A stretch of 34,866 bases of DNA, from positions 1 through 34,866 of IMG/VR virus record IMGVR_UViG_3300046009_011339. One strand, written 5' to 3'. Positions 7,595 to 15,900 of this stretch are shown here, piece by piece. Positions within the stretch are counted from its first letter, which is position 1. Each line of letters begins with the position of its first letter. Source of the stretch: a virus. The notes beneath the pieces are model-generated. The model was given only the letters and a program-made list of their open reading frames with translations. It was not told the DNA's origin and made no database searches. The position numbers were made by a program, and so were the translations under genes.

Positions 7595-7602
7595 TATATA
7601 TA
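7595..7602. promoter_or_regulatory. Symmetric TATATATA, divergent late-promoter variant
   Basis: TATATATA differs from TATAAATA at one base and is its own complement. It lies between two divergent genes: 7 bases before the ATG at 7609 on plus, and 18 bases before the ATG at 7576 on minus, where a ribosome site intervenes. Confidence 0.4.
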
Positions 7603-7608
7603 TAAGTG

Positions 7609-7800
7609 ATGAAGAAGGATAAATCCTTTGCTCATAATCTCAAAGAAGTGATGAGGTCAAAAGATTCTCAGGAATTGATTCGTACTCCAGCATTCTTGCA
7701 ATATCTAAAAACCGAATCAAGAAAGAGAAATTTAGATCCTACCTTATTTTTTACAGAAAATAAGAAGTTCATGAAACATATTCATAGAAAAAAACACTAG
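7609..7800 (+). CDS. Small basic protein, unknown
   Basis: 63 residues from ATG 7609; an in-frame GTG lies one codon before. Very basic and helical, ending KKFMKHIHRKKH. The N-terminal NLKE at residues 10-13 could be an L-x-E processing site as in its neighbours. No ribosome site is present; with the TATATATA element just upstream the mRNA may be leaderless. I recognise no family. It is followed by a hairpin terminator. Confidence 0.6.
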   Translation: MKKDKSFAHNLKEVMRSKDSQELIRTPAFLQYLKTESRKRNLDPTLFFTENKKFMKHIHRKKH

Positions 7801-7832
7801 TGCCGCAGGGCTTCGCTACCTTAAGGGACTAG

Positions 7833-7860
7833 GGGGGAACCAAATTGGTTCCCCCAATTT
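7833..7860 (+). terminator. Hairpin terminator
   Basis: GGGGGAACC, loop AAATT, GGTTCCCCC, then AATTTTT. The T-run flows directly into the TATACATA element at 7862. Confidence 0.85.
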
Positions 7861-7861
7861 T

Positions 7862-7869
7862 TATACATA
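7862..7869 (+). promoter_or_regulatory. Late-promoter variant TATACATA
   Basis: TATACATA followed by AATGT and the ATG at 7875. The 13 bases AATGT-ATG plus TATA(A/C)ATA arrangement is the same at 12976-12991. Confidence 0.55.
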
Positions 7870-7874
7870 AATGT

Positions 7875-8039
7875 ATGAAGAAATTTAAGCATCTCTTATC
7901 TGAAACAATTAGAAAAGACGGTGATGAGTATACCATACTTAGCAAAAAAGGTAAAAAACTTGGCAAATATGGTAGCAAACAGGCAGCACTGAAAAGACTA
8001 AAGCAGATTGAGTGGTTTAAAAGACACAGGAATTACTGA
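7875..8039 (+). CDS. Small basic protein with capsid-targeting-like header
   Basis: 54 residues from ATG 7875; the longer in-frame start at 7845 lies inside the terminator and is rejected. The header MKKFKHLLSE ends in L-S-E, followed by T. The rest holds a KLGKYGSKQAALKRLKQIE motif, a short element (LG-x2-x-S/T-x2-A-x2-(L/Q)) I have seen at the ends of many small phage proteins, of unknown role. It stops one base before the next ATG. If cleaved after Glu10 the product would be a 44-residue basic peptide like T4 internal head peptides; this is inference. Confidence 0.75.
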   Translation: MKKFKHLLSETIRKDGDEYTILSKKGKKLGKYGSKQAALKRLKQIEWFKRHRNY

Positions 8040-8612
8040 ATGAAGAATTTCAAAACCATATTATTGGAAATAAAGCAAGGTCAGGAATGGAATGATTATA
8101 TACATTCCACCTTTGGATCTGCCGAAAGAGATGTTTCAAGTAAAAGAGAATTGGATCAACCCGCTACACGATTTGCTAGGTATCACTTATTTTCTAGTCT
8201 AGATTGGTCTTATGGCACAAAATCACAATTTGAACCAAAGAAAACAGTGTCTCTGCCAATAACAAAGGTACACCAACCATCAGATGATGTCATAGCAATA
8301 CATCTTGATGCATCCCTATATCACAGCGATCTAGACAAACATGATATGAAACATGAGGATGCAACTAAAATACATAAATGGACGGGAGAAAATCCAAGAA
8401 AACAACCAAGTTCACAACTTGAATTACAAGATTTGATCACCAGCAGATTAGGAAGCACTGTACCAATACACAAAATTCACAATGATCTTGCCAATAAAAA
8501 ATTGATTATTCATGTGCCACTTGTTTCAGTTGATGCTGCTATGAAAAAATTTAAGGATAATGAGAATAAAAAAGTAGAAGATTTTGAAAGAGACAATGAT
8601 GAAAACATTTAA
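8040..8612 (+). CDS. Unknown protein with capsid-targeting-like header
   Basis: 190 residues; the ATG abuts the previous stop (TGA then ATG). The header MKNFKTILLE ends in L-L-E. The body is soluble and charged, with a possible alpha/beta middle (VSLPITKVHQPSDDVIAIHLDASLYH) and a Lys/Glu/Asn-rich acidic end. No family recognised. The 3' end overlaps the lysozyme gene by 14 bases. Confidence 0.75.
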   Translation: MKNFKTILLEIKQGQEWNDYIHSTFGSAERDVSSKRELDQPATRFARYHLFSSLDWSYGTKSQFEPKKTVSLPITKVHQPSDDVIAIHLDASLYHSDLDKHDMKHEDATKIHKWTGENPRKQPSSQLELQDLITSRLGSTVPIHKIHNDLANKKLIIHVPLVSVDAAMKKFKDNENKKVEDFERDNDENI

Positions 8613-9429
8613 AACATATCTGGAAGAAAGAAGACTCATGACTGGACTTGCTGCACTTGGTATTGCTAGTGCAGCAAGTGCTGCTCCACCAAAACCAGAA
8701 GCGGTGGAGAGAATGGTTGACTTTATCAAACAAAAAGAAGGATTTAGACCCGTTGCAGAACCAGATAAGGATGCAGAGGGAAACCCAACGGTCATTGGAT
8801 ACGGTATCACCCACAATTATCCACACACTGGAAAGAAAATACAAATTGGTGACACAGTAACAAAACAAGAAGCAGAACAACATGTTCGTCATTATTTCAA
8901 TAATATGACACCACATCTTGAAAAGATACCAGGATGGGATGAGATGCACTCTGGTCAACAAGCAGCACTCATGAGTTTTGCATATAATTATGGTCCAGGA
9001 TTCTACAGACCAAAAGCAAAATCAAATGAAAGATTCTATTCGATTAGTCAAGATCTATTAAATAAAAACTGGGATAATGTTCCAACTAGTCTAAATTTAT
9101 ACAACAAAGGCGTAGACAGAAACACTGGGAAGAAAGTTGTTCTTCCTGGACTTGTGAAAAGAAGAGCAGAAGAAGGTAAAATGTGGAGTGGTGGTTTAGG
9201 ATCTACACAACCAACACAAACTGCACAACCACAACAAGTACAACCCAAACCAATTCAACAATCAGCACCAACATCACCTGGATCGCATCACGTTGTTGCG
9301 AAAGGTGACAGTTTATCCAAGATAGCAAAACGATATAATACATCGTTAGAAGATATTTTGGCAAAGAATCCACACCTCAAAGCAAATCCAGATAAAATCT
9401 CAATAGGTCAAAAAGTAAAGGTAAAGTGA
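8599..9429 (+). CDS. GH24 lysozyme (T4-lysozyme type) with C-terminal LysM
   Basis: 276 residues from ATG 8599. I chose it over 8584 (TTG) because it gives the header MKTFKTYLEE shared with neighbours. Residues 10-30 then form a hydrophobic Ala-rich stretch ending SAASAAPP, which could be a signal or SAR-type anchor. The GH24 domain, about 35-200, has KQKEGF (catalytic Glu47), TVIGYGITH and GLVKRRAEE. A Gln/Pro/Thr-rich linker leads to a LysM domain at about 230-276 (VVAKGDSLSKIAKRYN, ending ISIGQKVKVK) that binds peptidoglycan. The enzyme would cut the glycan between MurNAc and GlcNAc. The header suggests a virion-packaged wall enzyme, but the hydrophobic stretch also permits a secreted endolysin; the sequence cannot decide. 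Confidence 0.88.
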   Translation: MKTFKTYLEERRLMTGLAALGIASAASAAPPKPEAVERMVDFIKQKEGFRPVAEPDKDAEGNPTVIGYGITHNYPHTGKKIQIGDTVTKQEAEQHVRHYFNNMTPHLEKIPGWDEMHSGQQAALMSFAYNYGPGFYRPKAKSNERFYSISQDLLNKNWDNVPTSLNLYNKGVDRNTGKKVVLPGLVKRRAEEGKMWSGGLGSTQPTQTAQPQQVQPKPIQQSAPTSPGSHHVVAKGDSLSKIAKRYNTSLEDILAKNPHLKANPDKISIGQKVKVK

Positions 9430-9436
9430 GTAACAA

Positions 9437-9823
9437 ATGAAAAGTCTAAAAGCATACATCCAAGAACAAAATAATCTACCATCCTTTTTACAAAAGAAAA
9501 AAACATCAAGTCCAGAAGATAAACCTGTACTTGAAAAACCAAAATCAAAAGTAATAGTGATGAAAGGAAATGAAATTTCAGTTGGGGGTCAACAGACAAA
9601 TTCTTCTGTAAAACCCACTGAAGTAGTAAATGTGCCTACTAGACAACCTCATCAAAAGCAATTACCAAGTCCACTCTACAAAGTCGGTGAGAATGATTCT
9701 GTAAGAAGCATTGCAATGAAACATGGTCTTTCAGAAAGAGAATTCCTTGAAATCAATAAAGGAATTAAAGATCCAAACAAACTCAGACCAGGAACTCAAG
9801 TTAGAACAAGACGCGGACAATAA
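9437..9823 (+). CDS. LysM-domain protein with capsid-targeting-like header
   Basis: 128 residues. Header MKSLKAYIQE ends in I-Q-E. A polar, Lys/Ser/Pro-rich middle is followed by a LysM-like domain at about 77-125 (YKVGENDSVRSIAMKHGLSEREFLEIN, ending LRPGTQVRTRRG). LysM binds GlcNAc-containing glycans. It follows the LysM lysozyme by 7 bases, so the two are likely co-expressed and may act on the same wall. No catalytic domain is visible. Confidence 0.8.
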   Translation: MKSLKAYIQEQNNLPSFLQKKKTSSPEDKPVLEKPKSKVIVMKGNEISVGGQQTNSSVKPTEVVNVPTRQPHQKQLPSPLYKVGENDSVRSIAMKHGLSEREFLEINKGIKDPNKLRPGTQVRTRRGQ

Positions 9824-9825
9824 AA

Positions 9826-10383
9826 ATGATTCGTGATATATTCAACTCATTGAATGAATCGATAAAGAAGAGAAATAATCCAGAGGATTTCATCTCTAAT
9901 ACTTCTAATGAGAAGGATGTAATCCATCGTGGTTATCTAAAGAATGCTGAATATCCCATTCGTTATAATTTTATTCCTGATGAAAAAGGAAATGCAAATT
10001 CTGGAATACACGCATATCATTTTAAGAATGGCAAGATCAGTGGTGTTGTTGAAATAGTTCACAAGTATTCTCCAGATATGTCTGGTGTTGAAACAAAAAG
10101 TCATGTAAACTACGAGAACATGGGAGAAGAAAAACTCGAACCAATTGATTTACATAGAATGGTGATACCAATTGTCAAACATCATGTGAAATCACACGAT
10201 CCAGATGTAATTACATTTGGAAAAGGCATTCGATATGCAGATGATGTTGTTCGCAGATTAAACTCCCCATATCTAACAAGCAAGTCAAAAGATAAGTTTA
10301 CTGCTAAAAAGAATATTGACCCGAAGATGAAGCGTGTCATTTCTCATATTAAAAAGAAACTAAATAAAGATAAGGAGAAATGA
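9826..10383 (+). CDS. Unknown protein, possible internal head protein
   Basis: 185 residues, starting 2 bases after the LysM gene stop. The N-terminus MIRDIFNSLNE carries L-N-E followed by S, a candidate prohead-protease site, though the leading residues are less like the MKxFK consensus. The body has a possible alpha/beta region (YPIRYNFIPDEKGN, GVVEIVHKYS) and ends in a strongly basic Lys tail. No family recognised. Confidence 0.72.
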   Translation: MIRDIFNSLNESIKKRNNPEDFISNTSNEKDVIHRGYLKNAEYPIRYNFIPDEKGNANSGIHAYHFKNGKISGVVEIVHKYSPDMSGVETKSHVNYENMGEEKLEPIDLHRMVIPIVKHHVKSHDPDVITFGKGIRYADDVVRRLNSPYLTSKSKDKFTAKKNIDPKMKRVISHIKKKLNKDKEK

Positions 10384-10384
10384 T

Positions 10385-10663
10385 ATGCCATTCACAGGTC
10401 AAAACATCTATGGTTCTGGAATAGTAAACTCTAGAGAAAGATCAGCACAACGAATGCAAGAAGTTCGTACTGGTAATTGGGGTAGAATTGATCCAGAAAG
10501 ATCACCATCCGCAAGATATAATGCGTCTAGAAACTCACAAAGAGAATATATTCGCAGTGGTCAAGCATTTAAAGGAAACTTTAGAGAGAAACAAGCAGAC
10601 GCAAATCAAAAATCAATTAGTGGATTTTTACAAAGAAAGCAAATGATAGATCAACAAGGATAA
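10385..10663 (+). CDS. Small Arg/Ser/Gln-rich protein, unknown
   Basis: 92 residues, ATG at 10385 preceded by AAGGAGAAATGAT, a good ribosome site. Composition is dominated by Arg, Ser, Gln, Asn and Gly with no hydrophobic core, which suggests disorder or nucleic-acid contact. I recognise no family. It sits inside the same plus-strand run as the LysM proteins and the zinc ribbon. Confidence 0.7.
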   Translation: MPFTGQNIYGSGIVNSRERSAQRMQEVRTGNWGRIDPERSPSARYNASRNSQREYIRSGQAFKGNFREKQADANQKSISGFLQRKQMIDQQG

Positions 10664-10668
10664 TTATT

Positions 10669-10968
10669 ATGCCAGTATATGGATTTATTTGTGATAAATG
10701 TGAGCACACGTTCGATGAACTATTAAGCATTAGTGAAAGAGAGAAACCAATTGGTCTTCCTTGCCCAAGTTGCAAGAAAAAAAGTGTAAGAAGATCATAT
10801 GATGGGTTTACTCAGACTGTTGGATCAGATACAACATTGACACCAAACAAAGCAACAGGTGGTCAATGGAACGAAATGATGAACAGAATGAAAAAAGGTT
10901 TGGCAAAACGCCATCATAAAAACTTAGATCAGGCATCGGCAAACACAGGAAGGTATTGGGCGGGATAA
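10669..10968 (+). CDS. FmdB-like zinc-ribbon protein
   Basis: 99 residues, ribosome site AAGGAT upstream. It opens MPVYGFICDKC, and C8, C11, C32 and C35 (CDKC and CPSC) form a zinc ribbon as in FmdB-type small regulatory proteins, which also begin MPxYxYxC. Residues 50-99 are polar and helical. The partner or nucleic-acid target is unknown. Its stop overlaps the next ATG (TAATG), indicating translational coupling. Confidence 0.78.
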   Translation: MPVYGFICDKCEHTFDELLSISEREKPIGLPCPSCKKKSVRRSYDGFTQTVGSDTTLTPNKATGGQWNEMMNRMKKGLAKRHHKNLDQASANTGRYWAG

Positions 10969-11903
10969 TGAATAAAATCTACGAGCAACAATTACTACTA
11001 AACAAAACCAAAATCGAAGAAGGTACTAGAAGCAAGTACAGAGGAAATAGAAAAAACAAGGTGGAAACTCCAAAAGAACCACCCAGTGAACTTGCTGCTT
11101 ATACTGGTGCTGATTTAGCATGGGATGTTGCTGGAACCGTAGACCCAACAGGTGTTGTTGATATTGTAAATGCAGGAAGATATGCTGCTAAGGGAGATTT
11201 GAAGGGTGCTGCCATCTCTCTCGCTGGTGTGATTCCATATGTTGGCGACACACTTAAAGCAGGAAGAGCAACAAAGGGTGCAATGAAAGCAGCAGAAGTT
11301 CTTACACCAGCAATAAGAAAACCAAGACTTTCTGCGGATGATGCTAGAAAATTAGTAGCAGATAGATTATCAAAAAATACAACTAAAACAACACAGAAGA
11401 CATCAGAACTTGTCGCAACACAAACATCAGGAGGTAGATTAGTATCTACCGCTACCGCTGCTGCTGGTGGTGCTGTTGTTGGTGCTGCAATTCCTGCTGC
11501 TATTAAAAGAGCAGCACAAGAATACCTAGACCCTGAAACTGAATCCAAGAAAAAAGAAAAACAAATCCTAGAACCACAAAAAGATATAGGAATTGACATT
11601 CGAAAACTGAGTGCATTTGAACCAGCAGAAGCATCTGGTTATACAAAGTCTGTATCTTCTAGAAAAATGCAAGATGATCTTCATGCAGGATATCATCCAT
11701 ATTTTACAGCACCACTGAATACCGAACTTAACAGAAGAAGATCATATCATGCACAAAGCAAAGCACTTCCAGAGTCAATGGAAGCAGATATGATGATTAA
11801 AAATAAAATAAAACAATCCTTGAATAATTATTTAAGTTCAAAGCAAGGCAAAAAACTCAGTGATCATTTAGAAACTGTTCGAAAGACCATTGCATTTAAC
11901 TAA
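10968..11903 (+). CDS. Protein with hydrophobic glycine-rich helices, possible ejection protein
   Basis: 311 residues from ATG 10968, coupled by TAATG to the zinc-ribbon gene. Residues about 38-90 (AYTGADLAWDVAG, GVVDIVNAGRYAAKGDLKGAAISLAG, VIPYVGDTLKAG) resemble the small hydrophobic 'pretoxin' segment found ahead of toxin domains in polymorphic toxins, and a second Ala/Gly-rich membrane-like helix lies near 150-173 (TATAAAGGAVVGAAIPAAI). The flanks are highly charged. A conserved KIEE-G near residue 18 could be a head-protease site. A packaged protein that enters the host membrane during DNA ejection is plausible; no toxin domain follows. Confidence 0.72.
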   Translation: MNKIYEQQLLLNKTKIEEGTRSKYRGNRKNKVETPKEPPSELAAYTGADLAWDVAGTVDPTGVVDIVNAGRYAAKGDLKGAAISLAGVIPYVGDTLKAGRATKGAMKAAEVLTPAIRKPRLSADDARKLVADRLSKNTTKTTQKTSELVATQTSGGRLVSTATAAAGGAVVGAAIPAAIKRAAQEYLDPETESKKKEKQILEPQKDIGIDIRKLSAFEPAEASGYTKSVSSRKMQDDLHAGYHPYFTAPLNTELNRRRSYHAQSKALPESMEADMMIKNKIKQSLNNYLSSKQGKKLSDHLETVRKTIAFN

Positions 11904-11917
11904 AGTTGTGGTATAAT
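11890..11917 (+). promoter_or_regulatory. Sigma70-like promoter for nuclease gene, leaderless
   Basis: TTGCAT (11890-11895), 16-base spacer ending GTTGTGG, TATAAT (11912-11917). The ATG at 11918 touches the -10 box, and a GTG at 11924 falls where transcription should begin, so GTG may be the real start. Confidence 0.65.
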
Positions 11918-12583
11918 ATGTTTGTGATTGGCAATTTTACACACAATTTCTACGAACTCCCAAAAGATCAATTAGAACAGATAGAGAAAAATGGCATCAG
12001 GGTATACTCTACACCAGATGGTATATTTCCATCAGTAAGTACCGTCGTAGGATGGGAAAAACAAAAACATTTTGCTGAGTGGAGAAAAAAGAACGAAAAG
12101 GAATCAAAGCGCGTATGCGATAGAGGTACTAACCTACACTCTAAGATCGAATCGTATCTTCTCAATGAGGATGTAGAAATACAACAAGATGATAATCTTT
12201 TTGTTCTCATCAAAAAGGAAGTAGACCATATCAATAATATTCGTGCTGTTGAGCAACCACTCTGGGGCAAAATAACTGGTCTTGCTGGCAGAGTGGATTG
12301 TATTGCAGAATACAAGAAAGAACTTTCAATTATCGACTTCAAGGCAAGCACCTTTCCCAAAAAGAAAACAGATATCGATAATTACTTCTGCCAAGCAGCA
12401 GCATATTCTCTTCTCTGGCAAGAGCGAACTGGTGAATCCGTACCCAACATTGTAATCTTGATTGCAAACGAACAGGGATTTTGCCAAGTATACAAAGAGA
12501 AGACCATAAACCACATAGATAGATTAAAGTATTTTATCGATACATACAAAAAAGAGGTAAACTTCAATGGGATTATCGTTTAA
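11918..12583 (+). CDS. RecB/MGME1-like PD-(D/E)XK exonuclease
   Basis: 221 residues from ATG 11918 (the open frame begins at a TTG at 11906 that is part of the promoter). Motifs: RGTNLHSKIESY with H74, GRVDCIAEY with D127, IIDFKAS with D140 and K142, and YFCQAAAYS with Q159. This order (H, D, D-x-K, Q-x3-Y) is that of RecB-type nucleases such as MGME1 and Cas4-like proteins, which degrade single-stranded or DNA ends. It would act in replication, recombination or host DNA breakdown. Because a sigma70-like promoter overlaps the start, it is probably an early gene placed inside a late region. GTG 11924 (219 residues) is an alternative start. Confidence 0.82.
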   Translation: MFVIGNFTHNFYELPKDQLEQIEKNGIRVYSTPDGIFPSVSTVVGWEKQKHFAEWRKKNEKESKRVCDRGTNLHSKIESYLLNEDVEIQQDDNLFVLIKKEVDHINNIRAVEQPLWGKITGLAGRVDCIAEYKKELSIIDFKASTFPKKKTDIDNYFCQAAAYSLLWQERTGESVPNIVILIANEQGFCQVYKEKTINHIDRLKYFIDTYKKEVNFNGIIV

Positions 12584-12944
12584 TGATGTGAATAGAAAAG
12601 GTTCCTTTACTTGGGTGAAATGCAACGATGATGCTAAATCTTCTCTTTTTAGATCAATGTTCATCCAAAAGCATGGTGGTGAATTTAAAATTGTAGGCAA
12701 ATATTGGGAATGGAATCCAAGCAACAGTCAACTAATTTTCATAGATCCCTTCTCAGCAGAGGAAAAATTAGACGAAAATGCCAAAACTTGGGTATTCAAA
12801 AACCCAGATGGGGTTGAAATTAAAACCCAGAACATACTGGAGTTTTGCAAAAGATACGATTTGACCAGATCTAGTGTGTATGAAATAATATCAGGAAAAA
12901 GACCAGCACATAAAGGATACACGTTTGTGGAAATCCTAAACTAA
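12567..12944 (+). CDS. Small protein with NUMOD/HTH-like C-terminus
   Basis: 125 residues, ATG 12567 with AGAGG upstream, overlapping the nuclease gene by 17 bases. The C-terminal 50 residues (FKNPDGVEIKTQNILEFCKRYDL, SSVYEIISGKRPAHKGYTF) resemble the modular helix-turn-helix DNA-binding repeats found with homing endonucleases and in many phage proteins. The N-terminal half has a short beta-rich segment. No nuclease motif is seen, so it may be a DNA-binding accessory to the exonuclease it overlaps. Confidence 0.75.
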   Translation: MGLSFNDVNRKGSFTWVKCNDDAKSSLFRSMFIQKHGGEFKIVGKYWEWNPSNSQLIFIDPFSAEEKLDENAKTWVFKNPDGVEIKTQNILEFCKRYDLTRSSVYEIISGKRPAHKGYTFVEILN

Positions 12945-12946
12945 AG

Positions 12947-12970
12947 AACCCCCCTCCTCGGGGGGTTTTT
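12947..12970 (+). terminator. Hairpin terminator
   Basis: AACCCCCC, loop TCCTC, GGGGGGTT then a T-run. TATAAATA begins 6 bases further on. Confidence 0.88.
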
Positions 12971-12975
12971 TATTG

Positions 12976-12983
12976 TATAAATA
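12976..12983 (+). promoter_or_regulatory. T4-type late promoter TATAAATA
   Basis: Perfect TATAAATA, 5 bases before the ATG at 12989. Transcription would start at or next to the ATG, so the mRNA is probably leaderless. Confidence 0.75.
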
Positions 12984-12988
12984 AATGT

Positions 12989-15900
12989 ATGCCTAGAGAA
13001 CATGCAGTTATAGTATACGGTAGATTCCAACCACCAACAATTGCTCACCATATGGTTGCACAAAAAGCAGCAGATATGGCAAAGAATGTTGGTGGTGATC
13101 ATATTATTTACGGAAGTCATAGTGAGGGATCTGAGGATAATCCATTATCGACTGAGAGTAAAAGAACCCACATGGAAAGGGTACTCAACACAGATAAAAT
13201 AGTAGTTGACAAGGACATCAAGGGCATAGCTCAGGTACTACAGGATGTACACGCAAAGGGGTATCGCAAAATAACCCTAATCGCTGGTGCTGACAGAGTT
13301 GAGGGATACAAGAAGTTTAAGCAATACTTTGGAAAAAAGACAGATGCTTTAGACTTATCAAACATCCATCCAGATGATTTCGATGTAGTATCTGCTGGTG
13401 AAAGAGATCCTGACTCTGATCCCGATCCAACCGATATGAAAAGTGTTTCTGGGACCAAAATGAGAAAAGCAGCAGACGAGGGAGATTTCGACACATTCAA
13501 ATCAATGCTTCCATCACATGTCAAAGCAGCACATGCAAAAGAAATGATGAGTGATGTCAAGAGTGGTATAGATTCAGTAAGAGCAGAAAAGGAAGCAAAG
13601 AAAAAGTCGAAGAAAAAACTTAAGGAAGAAGTTAGTGCTACCACCAGAATGAAATTAGCAAAGGTGGCAAGACGAACTGCAAAACGAAGAGCAATGATTC
13701 GAAAGATCAGATCTCGCAGAAGAAAAAATATACCACAACTCAAAGTTCGAGCAAAGAATGAAATTAAGTCACAACTGAGAAGAAAAGTATTCAAAGGCAA
13801 TTGGAAAAAATTATCATATTCACAGAGAGCATCAATTGATCGCATGATCAATAAAAGAAAACCAATGATTGATTCTATGATCAAGAGAATCATGCCAACT
13901 GTAATTCAAGGAGAATCAAAGAGATTGCGTAATCTAAATTCATCTTTCGACCCAGTAGTAGATAACTTCATTTCGAATTTCCTAATAGAGAAGATGGTAA
14001 GAAAGAAACCAAATAGAGAACCACTTGACACCGAGCGTAAAGTTCGTCGTAGAGCAAAAAATAGAGTAAACAAAAGATCTCAAAGAAATAGAGACGAAAA
14101 TAAAAGAGCAGTAGGCAATACAAGAGGTTCTGTCATGGTTGTCAAATCCAAGAGTGGTGATATTGAAATCATCGACAAGGAATCATACAACCCAAATGTG
14201 CACAGTGTGCTGGTAAAAGCAGAAGATGCATCAGTTTCAAATATACAAAAATACCTCACCAATAAAGCATTTACAAATACTGTTACATCTGAAAGACTCT
14301 TTGGTTACAAAGAAGGAATGGGTGATGGTAAAAGCGATAAAAAAGGTAAAAAACAAGTGAGTGAACCAAAACAAAAGTCTTCCAAGAGCAAAAAAAGTGA
14401 ACCCACCGCAGCAGCAATGCCAGCACCAATGATTCCCTCTCTGAAGAAAGCAACAAACAGAGATACCTTTAGCACATCGCATGATGCTGGTTCTATGGAA
14501 GCGGGTATTGCATATCAAGTAAACCTTGCTCTTGGGGTCACACCAGAGCAGATGGTAAAGAATGAATTCATTGATGGAGAAACACTTAAGTCGGTGATGT
14601 CAAATCAACATGAATCATTTTCACCATCATGCGTTCGTGCAGCACAAGTTCTAATGAAACAATTTCCTGGGTGCTATGTCAAACATACTGGAAGATTGAA
14701 GAAAGAAGTAAAACTAACTGATCTTGCCAAAGATAATAAAATGACAGATACCACACCAAAACCAGATCTTGCACTAGTTGATGCAGCATCTAAACAAATG
14801 GTAGCGGGTCTTTCACAAAAAATAGGCAAAGACACACAACTTGGATCTGGTGGACCATCAGAAGTTTTAACAAATCTAAAATGGTCCAGAGATCAACTAG
14901 AAAATAAGTTATCTAATAAAGAAGTCAAATCACTTAATGATATGATTGATATTATTGAGAATGAGATGAGAGGAAACCCAAGAACAAAAATAGGACCAAC
15001 TAGTCTTTATCTCCCAGGTGGTGCTAAAGAAGGAGAAGACGAAGAGGTAACGAGAAGAGAAAACCTACACAGAAAAGTAACAGATAAATTCAACGATCTG
15101 ATGAATACGAACTCAGATTTAAGAGCATACTTTGTATACGCTTCACTAACTGGTGCTGGAAAGTTTGAACCAGGTATTGGTATTGCCACCCATGTCTTTA
15201 GTGCAAATAGAGATGGAACTGATGCAAAGGTTACACCAATTTCACTGGACTATGCTAGAAAGATTTCTGATGGTGGTAAGATAAAATTCCAAGCAACAAT
15301 CAAGTCAAGTGCAGTTGAAAGTGGTGATCTTGGTAAGAAGTGGAAAGAGTTCGAACAAGCAAAGAAGAAAGCAGGAGAAAAGATAACGATGCTTGAGGAT
15401 TTTAGACCTTATGCATTCAGATCGGTTCTTCGTGTATTCTTATCAGAAAATTTAAACAGATTATCTGGTTCTAGATTATTGAAAGTGTTAATAGAAAATC
15501 AATCCATGCTAGAACAAGTAGTTCCAAAGGATCCAACAACACCAGCAGAGGCAATTGAGTATATGAAAGATGCAGTTGATTATATCGGTGACGATGCAAT
15601 CAAAATGCAACAGTTTTTCGAAGACGCATTTGACGTAACAGTTCCACCAATTCTACTAGATTTCAACGAATACGCAGAGAGCAGCAGTGGAATAACCAAT
15701 ATTGTTTTCGTGAATGGTAAAGAATTTAGAATACCCGTGGAAGAACCATATGACTATGCCCAAGATGGTACACTGCAATCACCAATATCAGAGTCGAAGA
15801 GAAATTATCGTAAGGAATATGATAATTACCATTCAAAACCAAAGCAAAGAGCAAATAGAAGTAAGAGAGTCCTTGCTCGTAGACTCATGATGAAATTGGG

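Noticed and set aside
7795-7804. CACTAGTGCC shared by 5531-5540 and 7795-7804
   Set aside because: A 10-base match containing a palindrome, seen only twice; too weak to call a functional repeat.
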